Positions 11,757-21,902 of a stretch of DNA of 64,000 bases are shown piece after piece (within the stretch, counting starts at the first letter, position 1; each line of letters starts with the position of its first letter). Made by a program: the position numbers and the translations under genes. The notes beneath the pieces are model-generated. The model made no database searches, was not told where the DNA came from, and saw nothing but the letters and a program-made list of their open reading frames with translations. The stretch lies in assembly GCA_027886185.1 (NCBI GenBank), contig WOAB01000098.1, positions 2,356,001 through 2,420,000 of the forward strand, given 5' to 3'. Source of the stretch: Rheum nobile. Taxonomy: Eukaryota; Streptophyta; Magnoliopsida; Caryophyllales; Polygonaceae.

Positions 11757-12554
11757 TGCTACGTGCTTCCAATCAAGGAGTTTGCGCTTATCCTTGGTCG
11801 ACCATGGAAGTATGACCATTATGTTGTTCATGATGGCCGACGCAACTTGCACCATGTCATCCATGGCGGGGTGTGGTACTGTTTTGAGGCCATGAGCAAG
11901 AGTGAGCTAGGACAAGCAAGGGCGAAGGCGCTTACATTAGTCCTCCAGGGTCAACCACGACATAACCGGTGGTGGAAGCTTCCCCATGAGATGATCAACC
12001 CCCCTAAGAGAGCTAAGTACATTTCTTTTGTGCCCTCAGGTTCTAGTACTACATTATTCTTACATTTTGAGAACTATAGGGCTTATCTCTTGTTGTTTTG
12101 TGAGACCTTGGGGCGGTATTCTAAAATTGTCTATGCATGTAACCCTAGTAGGGATTGGGTGAGAGCTAAGAAGGGGAGTCCCCTCAAATTTATTTTTGTG
12201 CATGCTACACGTGAGAGTGAGAGACACCTCGGCATGGCTGGGTTTAGGATGGTCGGGGTGTTTGAGAGCTTTAGCTATATGGTGTTTATGGGTGATCTAC
12301 GTGCGGATTCGGGGTCGAATCCTTTCCAAGAAGGGGAGGATGATACAAGCAAGCCCAAGAAGGACCCCAAGATGGCTCGACGCCGGCTCGGTGAGGACGA
12401 AGCTTTACATGGAGGCACGACCAAGGTGGCAAGGCAGGAGGCGTGGGCCGTGAGCAAGGAAGGAGGCGTGGGCCGTGGCATGGACATGGGAGGGCTCGTG
12501 GGAAGAAGCTTGATGGACTTGGCAAGGAAGAAGCTGGATGGGCCGGCCCATTAG
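11757..12554 (+). pseudogene. Protease C-terminus fused to a pol-like tail entering the 3' LTR
   Basis: Just behind the TAG the reading continues with the protease end LILGRPWKYDHYVVHDGRR. The next 150 residues are not recognised. The segment then ends with ADSGSNPFQEGEDD, a block like the end of chromovirus pol proteins, and crosses the polypurine tract into the 3' LTR, stopping at 12552-12554. RT, RNase H and integrase are absent between these parts. This supports origin by internal deletion of a CRM-like parent, though the middle part may be a separate acquisition. Confidence 0.65.
12331..12340 (+). promoter_or_regulatory. Polypurine tract of the nested element
   Basis: AAGGGGAGGA abuts the 3' LTR start TGATACAAGC. 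The same bases are codons of the open frame, as in the host element. Confidence 0.85.
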
Positions 12555-13021
12555 AGGAGTTGAAGACATTTTAGTTGCTTTCCGTTTTTGGAACATTTTG
12601 AGACTATTTATATGTGGTTTTGGTCTTTCATTTGTTAGCTTTTTGATTAATTTGAGAGAAAACACATTGTGTTCTTAATTCCTGGACTGGAATTGGATTG
12701 ATTCAATTTTGAGGATTCGACTTTGTTTCAATCGTGAGCGTGAGTGTTTAGGTGGATTCCGATGCATTCATTCTCAACCCGATAGTTCTTTCGCGAGTGG
12801 GCTCGTGAGGGAATTATCAAACCTTGTTGAACTCTAGGTGGACTCCTTGAGTTCTACAAGTCGGTCAAGTCATCTAGGTGGATTCCGAAGCAACGCTGAT
12901 TGCTTAGGCCGATTACTCTATCATCGCCATTGGCGTGCTCATCAATCATCAACCATCATTCGAATCATCTTAGAGACCTTACCTTGCACCAGCCGAAGAT
13001 CCACAGGGCCGAAAGCTATCA
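12341..13021 (+). repeat. 3' LTR of the nested gag-protease element
   Basis: Matches 8488-9170 with about 4 percent difference by eye. Ends in ATCA directly before the AAAAG target duplicate. The first 214 bases overlap the coding tail. Confidence 0.92.
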
Positions 13022-13026
13022 AAAAG

Positions 13027-13530
13027 GAGCACTTTGCCAGATTGGCAAACATGCTCTCGTGTCGAAGGCACTCGAGCACTTGGCAAAGGTGATCGACATG
13101 GTCTTCTAGGCTCTGTGAATACACAAGGATGTCATCGAAATAAACGACAACAAACTTGCCAAGGAAATATCTCAACACGTGGTTCATCATGCGCATGAAG
13201 GTGCTGGGCGCGTTCGTGAGCCCAAAGGGCATGACAAGCCACTCGTAGAGCCCATACTTTGTTTTGAACGCGGTCTTCCACTCATCACCTTCTTTCATTC
13301 TGATTTGGTGATAACCACTCCTCAAATCAATCTTGGAGAAGAGTGTCGCGCCATGAAGTTCATCAAGCATATCATCAAGGCGTGGAATAGGGTGCCTATA
13401 CTTGACTGTGATCTGGTTTATCGCACGACAATCAACACACATTCTCCATGTGCCATCGTTCTTGGGCACAAGGATCACAAGCACAACACAAGGGGAAAGT
13501 GATTCCCTTACGTACCCGCGATCCAACAAT
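13027..13530 (-). pseudogene. Reverse transcriptase core of the CRM-like element
   Basis: On the minus strand the conserved RT order is clear: LVPKNDGTWRMCVDCRAIN, SKIDLRSGYHQIRMK (first catalytic Asp), MPFGLTNAPSTF and VVYFDDILVYS (the catalytic DD pair). It is open for about 165 codons. Its upstream end is cut by the CACTA element at 13531 and its downstream end by the gag-protease element at 13021. Catalytic residues are all present, so decay is by interruption rather than substitution here. Confidence 0.9.
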
Positions 13531-13549
13531 CACTAGTGGAAAAAACCCT

Positions 13550-13915
13550 AATAGAGGCGGGCATTTGGACACTTATTGAGGCGAACACCGTTCGCTTCAA
13601 ATGAGGGGGCTGCAACAAGTGGGGACCCTTTTTGAGGCGGGCAATATACGCCTCTAAAAACCACTTATTGAGACGGGCCTCTATAGGCCCGCCTCAACAA
13701 GTGCCTCACTATGGCGCCAAAGTGAGGCACTTTTAGAGGCGGGCCTATGTAGGCCCGCCTCTAAAAGTCCACTTGTTGAGGCGGGCCTCTATATGCCCGC
13801 CTCAACAAGTGCCTCACTTTGGCGCCATAGTGAGGCACTTGTTGAGGCGGGCCTATAGAGGCCCGCCTCAACAAGTGGATTTTAGAGGCGGGTCTCCATA
13901 GACCCGACTCTAAAA
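13550..13915. repeat. Subterminal inverted repeats, left end of CACTA
   Basis: Alternating AGGCGGGCCT and AGGCCCGCCT blocks form a chain of short and long palindromes, linked by AACAAGTGCCTCACT and its complement around GGCGCC centres. Such subterminal arrays are the usual transposase-binding regions of CACTA elements. Confidence 0.85.
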
Positions 13916-14092
13916 GTTATTTCAACAATTCGAGTACAACAACGCAACAGATTTATGATGCACCATACACACATTAAATTTGCAGAATAGATTCCTGATT
14001 TTATTCACAGAATAATATACAACAACACAACAGATTTCACCAGAGTACAGTCAGGTTCTCAACAACAGTTTACATGACAAGTACAAACAAGT

Positions 14093-14543
14093 TCAATCCG
14101 ATAATAAATACTTCGATGTAAAATACTGTGCCCATTGCTCACGAACAACATCCATTTCTTCATAAGTATACGCTGTCTTCCTCTTAGGATATAGCTTCAT
14201 AAAAAACACAGAAATTATTGACACAAAACACAAATACTATCAATATATAGTTAGCTAAGTTACATACCTTATCTAGTCGCTCATCAGAGTCCTTGAGTCC
14301 CGTGACTATCTCTAACATGAGCTTCATGACATAATAGCCACACTCGGTTCCGCTGCTTTGTTGAGCGCACTAATTACACAACATAAGGGGGCTGTCTTAG
14401 ATACAAGGCCTTTGATTATAAATAAACAAACCTAAAGCGTTTAAAATGCTATATGTACCTCTATATTGCAGACTCTCAACGTCTTATGTTTTCCTATTGA
14501 TTTATCGCACTTCCCACCTTGATACTTAAACACTTGAAATGCC
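14093..14543 (-). pseudogene. C-terminal exons of a C48 (Ulp1-type) protease in CACTA
   Basis: Three minus-strand exons with GT-AG borders can be read: 14459-14543 (AFQVFKYQGGKCDKSIGKHK), 14269-14369 (QQSSGTECGYYVMKLMLEIV) and 14093-14182 (RKTAYTYEEMDVVREQWAQY, ending in TGA at 14093). The Cys in GTECGYYVM is the catalytic cysteine of the Ulp1 fold. His and Asp would lie upstream and are missing. Such SUMO-protease-like domains often accompany CACTA transposases. Exon borders are inferred from splice consensus. Confidence 0.75.
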
Positions 14544-14551
14544 CTAGAAAA

Positions 14552-15058
14552 TCAACATAATACAGTCACGAAACTGATATTGTTAATATTCCAAAAAAAA
14601 CCGGGATACAAGGGAGTCTCTGCAGCCTTTGATACTTGTTCGAACATCTGAGGTCGTTCGTTCAAGTGATCTCTCACCCCATCCATCATCCCATTTATTT
14701 CATCATCTTCTTGGTCATCATCATCATCCATCTCATTATTCTCAGCAATATCATCATCACTATCATCAGTGTCTACCCGAACATCAAACTCATTGACACT
14801 AGAACTTGGACGATCAGGTATTTTCCCACCATGCCAAAACCAAACATGGTAATCTTGTTTAAAACCACGACGAAATAAATGATCCTCAATCTCATCAATA
14901 TCATCTAACCGCCTTATATTCTTACAATCACGGCATGGACAATAGATTTTTTCGGCTTTCGTACTCCGTTGGTGTGCTAAAGCACATCTAATGAGCTCCT
15001 CAACCCCACTCAAGTATTGTGTCGTAGTATGATCACCGTACATCCAAGGATGACTCAT
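14552..15058 (-). pseudogene. Transposase-associated domain of CACTA (N-terminal exon)
   Basis: The likely start is MSHPWMYGD at 15058. The residues YCPCRDCKNIRR and HLFRRGFKQDYHVWFWHGG are the Cys-rich and aromatic blocks of the plant transposase-associated domain. A long Asp/Glu run (DTDDSDDDIAENNEMDDDDD) follows, then ETPLYPG, a usual exon end before the TNP2 core. The core itself is absent and the next recognisable exon is the end of the C48 protease. The open frame runs past the likely splice donor to 14552. Confidence 0.8.
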
Positions 15059-15104
15059 TTCAAGTAATAAATGCAAAACAAGGAAGATTTAATATCATTT
15101 CTAA

Positions 15105-15600
15105 TAACTATCCCGCCAAGGGCCTAAATTATGAATTCTATCCCGCCAAGGGCCTAAATAGATAATAATACGCAACTAAACAAGAAAAAATACAAACTCA
15201 ACTATCCCGCCAAGGGCCTAAATTATGAATTCTATCCCGCCAAGGGCCTAAGGAATTAGGGTAGAAGTATTACCTTGACCCAATATCGATCCTTCAAGAC
15301 AATGCCTCTATCAACCTGCAAAATGTAATTTCCCCAATCAAATAAACTGTAAAAATGTGATCCTCTAGTATATTACATCCTCATTGCCTTCAATGCACGA
15401 GCTTTAAACACAAAAAATACACAAATTCGTACAAGCTTTAAACACAAAATACACAAATTCGAAATCACTATTAGGCCCGCCTATTAGAGAAACGCATATT
15501 CATAGGGGCATTTCATCAAACACCTTCAATGCACGAGCTTTACACACAAAAATACACAAATTCGTACAAGCTTTAAACACAAAATACACAAATTCGAAAT
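15105..15600. repeat. Short direct repeats in CACTA
   Basis: Four copies of CTATCCCGCCAAGGGCCTAA lie between 15107 and 15252. Two larger copies of an AT-rich unit with GCACGAGCTTTAAACACAAA and ACACAAATTCG lie at about 15396-15470 and 15531-15602. No protein is seen in this part. Confidence 0.75.
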
Positions 15601-15904
15601 TAGTACATTAGGATTTGCTCGTATTTTACTTCTCCAAATCCGTACAAGCTTCAGTACTTATGATTTTACTTCTCCAATTACTTCTCCAATTCGGTATGAA
15701 CCTAAATAAAATTGTAAATGTGTTTGATGAAATTAAAGTAAAATAGGGTGTTAGATGTGCTTACCGGCCAGCGGAATCGGGTGAGGAAGTCAGAACTCTG
15801 GTGAAACCGAGTGCTCGGCGAAAGGAGAGGAAGTCGGAGCTCGGCGAAGACGACGATACGAAGATATAAACGAAGGCACGCGGAGCTGAATGTTTTTAAT
15901 TTAA

Positions 15905-16300
15905 TTAGGGTAGACTTATAGAGGCAGGCCTAATATGCCCGCCTCTATAAGCTGAATGTAATGAGGCAATAGAGGCGGGCCTCTTTATGCCCGCCTCTAT
16001 TGCATACATTTGTTGAGGCGGGCTATAATATGCCCGCCTCAACAAAAGTTAATAGAGGCGGGCTTTTTCGCCCGCCTCAATTATGTACCATTAGAGGCGG
16101 GCCTACATTTGGCCCGCCTCTAATACTTTAGCGGGAATATTTTTTCGGAAACTTTTTGAGGCGTGTAATTATTTGCCCGCCTCAATAGACTTTTTTGAGG
16201 CGTATACAATAATTATCCGCCTCAAAAACCTAAAAAACTGATTGTGTAGGTCGTTGTTGAGGCGTTTTGAAATATGTACGCCTCTAAAAGGGAGCCTCAA
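15905..16300. repeat. Subterminal inverted repeats, right end of CACTA
   Basis: Repeated pairs of AGAGGCGGGCCT and GCCCGCCTCTA separated by AT-rich spacers, facing the terminal CACTA repeat. The arrangement mirrors the left end but spacing and arms differ. Confidence 0.85.
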
Positions 16301-16324
16301 AAAGTGTTTTTTCCACTAGTGAAT

Positions 16325-16881
16325 TCTTGGACCTGGCGCTGTAACTCTTTGGTCTCTTCTGGACCACCTCTATACGCAGCGCGGTTGGGCAAAGAAGCAC
16401 CTGTCACAAGGTCAATTTGGTGCTCAATGCCTCTCAGGGGAGGTAATCCTTGTGGCAACTCCTCTGGGAAGACGTCGGTGAACGCGGCAAGCAACTTCGC
16501 GATCACTAGTGGCAAGGGCGCGTTCGTTGACGAGTCTGGGATGCATGGTGTGGGCACAAGGAGAAAGCATGGAGTCTTCCCAGTCACACACGCAGTGAGA
16601 TCACTGGGCCTGGCTAAAAGAATGCGTTGCTCACAAGTGCCTTGCAAAGGACGCGTTGGTGGCAACGGAGCGGCCAACTGTGTGGAGGGGAAGGCACTGC
16701 TCGAATTCTGTGGGGCACTTGGTGTCCCAGCTGTGGCGTTGTGTTTCTTCTTGCCAGTGCCTAGAGAAGACAAAGTGTTGCCAGATTTTGAGAAGGTGTG
16801 CAACGGTATTGCCTCTGGACACTCGTTTGACCTAGTTGACGCGACCTCGATGGCTTTCTGGCGACCGCGTTCTACCTGGTC
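16325..16881 (-). pseudogene. Protease-RT linker of the CRM-like element
   Basis: Minus-strand residues FTDVFPEELPQGLPPLRGIEHQIDLV and the following LPNRAAYR are the standard start of Gypsy RT. They end in QRQVQEF, exactly where the CACTA element is inserted. The part before this (16560-16881) is a low-complexity linker with frame changes. Confidence 0.8.
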
Positions 16882-17562
16882 CTACAAGATCTCATGGGCA
16901 GACATTGGATGCAAAGTGACGCGCTTCCCGTGGTAATTGAACACATAAGTGTTCAAATAGCCATCATGGAGCACGCGCCTGTCGAATTGCCATGGGCGCC
17001 CAAGCAAAATATGGGTGGCGTACATTGCAATGACATCAAAAAGAATATAATCACAGTATTGCCCTATGGAAAAACAAATTAAACATTGGCGAGATACTGT
17101 GTTACCTAGACTTGAAGAAATCCATTGGAGGGCATAAGGTTGTGGATGAGGCGTCGTAGGTAGTTTGAAGTGGTTGACGACCTTCTCATTCACAATATTT
17201 GCACAAGATCCTCCATCAATGATTACACTCAAGGAAGCTGTTTGGACTAGAGCCCTTGTATGGAACAAGTTCTCTCGTTGATCGCGTAAGCTGGCTTCCT
17301 TGACGGTGAGGAGACGACGCGTCACCAAGCTCAATGGTGTTCCCGCGTGTAGAGAAGCGGGTTCGCAGTCATACGCGTCTTCGTCCACTTCTTCGTTGCC
17401 TTCAGTGATCGCGTCAAGTGTGGCCTCCTCGTCTTCACAAGACTCGTAGCCGTCGGCGGCTGTGGAGAACAACACCTTGCGAGCATTGGGGCAATCCTTC
17501 TTGTAGTGGCCTCTTCCACCACATTTGTAACATTCAATATCACGGGCGCGATCGTTGCTCAC
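16882..17562 (-). pseudogene. CCHC knuckle and protease of the CRM-like element
   Basis: The frame opens with the zinc knuckle CYKCGGRGHYKKDC, then an acidic linker, then the protease flap region. The active-site motif reads IIDGGSCANIV, with Gly where Ser or Thr is normal (D-G-G instead of D-S/T-G). The C-terminal LLGRPWQFDRRVLHDG resembles the protease end of the nested gag-only element. Open for 226 codons. It overlaps the Gag frame end by a few bases in another frame, so a frameshift separates them. Confidence 0.82.
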
Positions 17563-19096
17563 TGGAGCCTGTCTTGGCCCGTTCTGGCGTGGCGCGGTGG
17601 TCGGCGTCGCGGGCTTCGCCTTGGAGGCTTGGCTAGACGCGGCTGTGGTAGAGGCACTAGGGCAAACATTAGTATAAGGTAATCCACTAAGGTTAGAAGA
17701 ATACCTTTGTTGGCCAATTGGGCATGAATTTGCATCGCCGTGTGGGTGAGTATGTTCAAATCCTTGATTGGCAAGATCTCTAGTTGATCACGTATGTTGG
17801 TGTTCAAGCCACTCAAGAATTTTGTCCTTAAAGTCGATGGTGCAACAGAGATGTTGGCCTTGTAATACATGTCCTCAAGCTTGGAAAAGAACTCGAGTGG
17901 AGTCATCGACCCTTGGCGAGCCATGGCAATCTCCAATCTCATTTGATTCCTGTAGTCTGGACGCACATATTTCTTGGTCATCACATAGACGAGTTGATGC
18001 CATTCTGTGACTCGTGTCCTGTGGCGACGAACATAGTCATCTTCAAATCGATGCCACCACACTCGGGCAGCTCCTCGGAAGTTAAGCGTCGCGGCATCGA
18101 CATGATCCTCAGGTGACACTCGATTATAGCGAAGGGTGTACTCCATAGCCTGCACCCATTCAAGAAAAACAGAGGGGTTGTATTCACCATGAAAATGCTC
18201 GATTTTTACCTTGACTTGATGTCGCGGGTATTGAGGCTGGTCAGTTGCTTGGTTGAACGCGTTGTTTGGTGCAGCGTCGTAGAGAGGGTTCTCAAAGGCA
18301 CGCAATCCATGTGGTATATCGCGTCCAACCTGGTGTCTATCGTGTTGTTCGCGATCTTCACGGACAAACTCATCCCTGGGCGCATAGGCGTCATCGCGCT
18401 GACGTCTTCGCGGCTGGGCATCGTAGTTGTCGCGTCGATGGTCTCTCTGCAAAACATCGTGGCGCTCGACGCCAATGTTTCGAACGCGTTCTCCTTGGGG
18501 TCGGAGACGCGGTGAAGGGATCCAATCCGATGGGTGATCCTGCAATTCAAGTGGATCTCCAAGAGGGGGGTGAAAAAAATTTGGGTTGACCATACCCGAG
18601 TCCTTGATCTCTTCGTCATCATACTCGTCGAAGTCATCTTGGACATGTGGTATGATCGACGCATAGCCATCAGATCCGTAACGCAGTGTTCGAACACTCT
18701 GGTGTCGAAGATGATCACGTACATCATGGATGCATTATTGGGTAGGGGGTGTCCTCAATTGATCATCGCGTCGCGTATGCCCAGTGTCTCGGCGGCTTGG
18801 TCTTCTTGGCATCGTGTCGGCTTGGGCAGCTTGACGACCTCGGCCATCGTGTGGTGTGGACTCTAGCACATGGCGTTGGGTTCTCCGAGAGGCATACCTA
18901 TCATCAAAGTTGTAAGGTTCAGAGTACTCACCTCGAGAGTCGTCGGCGTCGCGGTCGGAGCCGGTGTCGTGGCCACCAGGGGTGGCTCTGGGCACATTGC
19001 AATCAACTATGGAGGTTGTGGGTTGGCGGTGTTATCTTCGCGGTCGTCTCCACTGTGTCCAATCTGCATGGTGCCTATAACAAGACGACTAGACAT
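17559..19096 (-). pseudogene. Gag of the CRM-like element, frameshifted
   Basis: The likely start is ATG at 19094-19096 (MSSRLVIGTMQIGHSG). The first 500 bases are readable only with several frame changes and one CAG-to-TAG stop. From 18593 down the frame is open for 344 codons with an Arg/Asp-rich N-terminal part, then the Gag core KVKIEHFHGEYNPSVFLEWV, AARVWWHRFEDDYVRRHR and LRTKFLSGLNTNIRDQLE. It would form the particle. Confidence 0.8.
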
Positions 19097-19838
19097 GGGA
19101 GTAAAAACGAACTAAAAGACAATAAAGAACAACAACGAAGCAAATCACTAGTCAAGTCACAAAGGTCACGTAGGTAGGGCTTGTTTGGCTTGCCGTGAGG
19201 GCGGCTTGGCTGGAACAAGATATGGTGTATCAAGCAAGTTGCAATCAAACAAACAAGAACAAATTGAAACCCTAAAACAAACGTAAACAAAGTAACCGAA
19301 TTAGCAAGAAAGTACCTTCTAGGAAGCTTGACCTAGACGGTGGAGAGATATAGAAGATGAGCTTAGACCGATGTGGGTTAGGGTTGCCTTATTTTGGCTT
19401 TCCCTAACTTTGGAAACTCTTTTTTTTTATATATCTTTTCGATATCTTTTTTTTAATATCCGAGATCTTATCTTTTGATCTTTTCGGACTTGCAAAAGGA
19501 AACAAAATAAAAAGGTCTAAGTAACAAGAATATCACAAGTGTGATGTTAGAGATAGGAGAGAGAAGATAAGATTTGATGATATCTTATGAGGAAATTGGT
19601 TAACAACCTAAAAAGTAATATCTAGCAAACAAGGAAATTTTATCCACGCATGAAATAAGGAAACAAAATATTCTAGCATGCAAGGTATTACCTTGTAGAA
19701 ACCGAAGGTGAGCAAAGAATTGATTTTTATGGTTTTTCTCTGTCTTTTCACGCGAGTTTATACGAAGCAAAAGATGGGGGCAAGAAAATTTTTTGTGAAC
19801 AAGAGTGAAACTTTAGTTCGTGACTTACAAGACTACTG
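19097..19838 (-). other. Untranslated leader of the CRM-like element
   Basis: About 740 bases between primer site and gag start. AT-rich with T-rich runs near 19420-19455. No gene seen. Confidence 0.5.
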
Positions 19839-19851
19839 GGCTCTGATACCA
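19839..19851 (-). promoter_or_regulatory. tRNA-iMet primer-binding site of the CRM-like element
   Basis: The minus strand reads TGGTATCAGAGCC two bases from the 5' LTR end, matching initiator tRNA-Met. Confidence 0.9.
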
Positions 19852-19853
19852 GT

Positions 19854-20780
19854 TGATGCATCCTTGCCTCCTGTGACAAGTTGAATTGTCAAAGGTGATG
19901 ACTTTGGATCTAGTCTTGGTTGAGAAGTCACTCGGTGATGTGATTCTGCTGTGGAACGCGGTGATGGTGATGATCGCGAACGGAAGATCGCGATGGAAGT
20001 GAGTTGATGGGAAGGTGGATAGCGGTGGCGGAAGCGATTTGGTGAAGGATATAAGACTTGAAGAGACACGTCTTTGGGGTGTTGTAGCGTCGACTGCGGA
20101 TGAAGGAGATGCGAAGATAGACTTGCTTGAGAAGATCAAGCATTTGCTGTAGCATCGGCGGCGGAGGGAATGGGGATGAGAGGGATATGGGTGACGTCCG
20201 ATCAAGGGAAGGAGGAATTAACACTCGACTTAAAACCATGAACTTAAACTTGGACGTAAATAAAAACAATAACAAAGTTATGTTTAAATAGGCGAGGTGA
20301 GACATCAGATGGGCCGAGTCGAACCTCGTGGGCTAGCCCATACAAGCATGCAAAATGCACAAACCCTAAAAGATATAATGACTGAAAGGAAACTATCTAA
20401 AATGCTATAAATAAGGAAACTGTCTAAAACGCTATGAATAAGGAAACTATCCAAAATACGATGGAAATACCAAATTTAGATAGTGTCTGTAAAAGAACGC
20501 GTGAAGCTTCTAACGCGGTGAAGGATTTGAATAAATCATCGCGAGAGACGACGAAGTGTCAAAGTCTTCAAAAGAACGCGTTGTTTCACTTCCGATGGTG
20601 GCGAGGACGACGAGGCTTGGATTGTCGTCTGGGTTTCCTTGGCTGGCGACGGCGCGTGCGATAAGTGACGCGACGGCGGCGGCGATGGCCTTGGACCTAG
20701 ACCTTGTCACTGGGCCCTCTGAGCGTAGGCTCATGGCTTCTTCCTCGTCTTGGGCCGTCATGGGAGGCAGGGCCACATCA
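19854..20780 (-). repeat. 5' LTR of the CRM-like element
   Basis: Pairs with 5594-6532. It contains the same pol tail (an open minus-strand frame ending at 20510), here without an upstream pol, which shows that the coding tail belongs to the LTR itself. The right edge CACATCA is followed by the target duplicate GAGAC. Confidence 0.92.
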
Positions 20781-21245
20781 GAGACGTGGTATGACCTGCA
20801 AGGACAACTACTGCATTTTTCAATGAAGGAGTTCTCACTTGTCATGGGGTTAATTTGTGGTACAATTACGGATAATGATCTGAAGTCGGATAAGAATATC
20901 GTGAAAGAGGTATTTGATGTACAAAATCTGACCTTCGCTCAACTGGAAATCCTATTTATGCGTACACGGGATGACAACCCTTTGAAATATAAGATGGCAT
21001 TATTGATTATATTAGAGGGCGTCATTCTTGGGGTTGAGAAAAAGGTTCGCATAAACATGACTCATGTGAAATTATTGACTGATATCGACCGATTCAAGAA
21101 ATTCTCGTGGGGCAGGGTTTGCTACATTGAAACTCACCAAGGTTTGAATTTAACGGTTAAGAATAGATTGGAGACGGTACAAATAAGCAAAGACTCAAGT
21201 GCAAGGTTGGGTTACAAACTCAATGGGTTGCCAATGGCCTTTCTG
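20781..21245 (+). pseudogene. DUF1985 domain, main exon (continues from 5593)
   Basis: Immediately after the LTR target duplicate the reading gives WYDLQGQLLHFSMKEFSLVMGL, the hallmark of DUF1985, followed by about 120 further residues ending in LNGLPMAFL. A GTAACG donor follows at 21246. The exon is open. The upstream half of the domain is at 5387-5593, displaced by the 15-kb insertion. Confidence 0.78.
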
Positions 21246-21359
21246 GTAACGTTTTTTTATGTAATGTATATACTTTTGAAGTTGGTATTGTAATCACAAT
21301 ATATTGATGGTTTCTTACAACAAATAAGAATCATACTGACAAGAAAAATTGTGCTTCAG

Positions 21360-21902
21360 GTATGGCTATGTGAAGCTGTAAAACCAATTGCTTCAGCGTT
21401 TGCACATTTGGTGGATAAGGAGGCCTATCCACGCGGTCTACGATGGTCATCCGATGCACAACCTGATGCGATGGCTTTAGAGTCTTTGTTGGGGAAGGTC
21501 ACATCCCGTTTTACTCAAAATATGGTGTTAATAGAGGAAGAAGCTAAGGTGGAGGTCTTAAAAAGATGCACATTTATTGGAGAAGTGAAGGACAATTACT
21601 TTGACAAGGCAGTTGAGAAATTTGAGCTAAGTAAGAAGAGGTCTATACATGGTAGAAGAAAAGGAAAGAGTGTTTCGGCCCTTGCCCCGACTGCGAAGAC
21701 CTCGAGCCTGGATGCAAGACAAGTGATGTGCGCTATGAAAGAGATGATTGAGCGTATGAGTAATTTGGAAAACCAAGTGGAAGCAGGATTTAGTGCTATC
21801 AAAAAAGGCTTGGGCATAATGAAGGATGACAACAAAGATATCCACAACAACTCAGATGTAACAGATGATGAAGAAGAGGACATTGAATATGAGGAAGGGG
21901 AG
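21360..21902 (+). pseudogene. DUF1985/Ulp1-type gene, second exon with coiled coil
   Basis: The acceptor CTTCAG at 21354-21359 restores phase 0 (MAF-L / V-WLCEAV). The exon codes for the end of the DUF1985 region, then a basic patch (KKRSIHGRRKGKS), a heptad-like helix (MKEMIERMSNLENQVEAGFS) and an acidic end. The donor GAG/GTAAGA lies at 21903. Open for its full length. The helix suggests oligomerisation, which is inference. Confidence 0.75.

Larger units (their letters stand above)
8488..13021 (+). mobile_element. Non-autonomous gag-protease LTR element nested in RT
   Basis: A 4.5-kb element sits inside the RT gene of the CRM-like element, in the opposite orientation, with TSD AAAAG at 8483-8487 and 13022-13026. 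LTRs are 8488-9170 and 12341-13021. It has a tRNA-iMet primer site and a polypurine tract, and codes only for Gag, CCHC and protease. There is no RT, RNase H or integrase, so it must rely on another element. Its protease ending and its pol-like tail entering the LTR match the host element's architecture, so it resembles the non-autonomous CRM partners known from grasses. LTRs differ at roughly 25-30 sites by eye. Confidence 0.9.
13531..16321 (-). mobile_element. CACTA (En/Spm) element, internally deleted
   Basis: The ends are inverted copies of CACTAGTGGAAAAAA, flanked by the 3-bp duplication AAT (13528-13530 and 16322-16324), as expected for CACTA elements. The ends are packed with subterminal repeats. 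The interior keeps a transposase-associated domain and the C-terminal exons of a C48 protease, both on the minus strand, but no TNP2 transposase core. It split the RT gene of the CRM-like element and is therefore younger than it. Confidence 0.92.
5594..20780 (-). mobile_element. Full-length Ty3/Gypsy (CRM-like) LTR retrotransposon
   Basis: A 15.2-kb unit lies between perfect 5-bp target duplications GAGAC (5589-5593 and 20781-20785). LTRs are 5594-6532 and 19854-20780 and read TGATG...CATCA at their ends. Beside the right LTR lies a tRNA-iMet primer site, and beside the left one a polypurine tract, so transcription is on the minus strand. In order the interior codes for Gag, a CCHC knuckle, protease, RT, RNase H and integrase, all broken. 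Two later insertions lie inside (8488-13021 and 13531-16321). Because pol reads through the polypurine tract into the LTR and ends without a chromodomain, the CRM chromovirus clade is likely. Clade assignment needs an RT tree. Confidence 0.92.

Noticed and set aside
13550..16300. CRISPR-like look of the regularly spaced AGGCGGGCC repeats
   Set aside because: Repeats are palindromic subterminal units of a CACTA element with TIRs and a 3-bp duplication. No spacers of constant length, no cas genes, eukaryotic context.
18189..19177. Plus-strand frames over the CRM-like gag
   Set aside because: Shadows of the Arg-rich gag on the minus strand.
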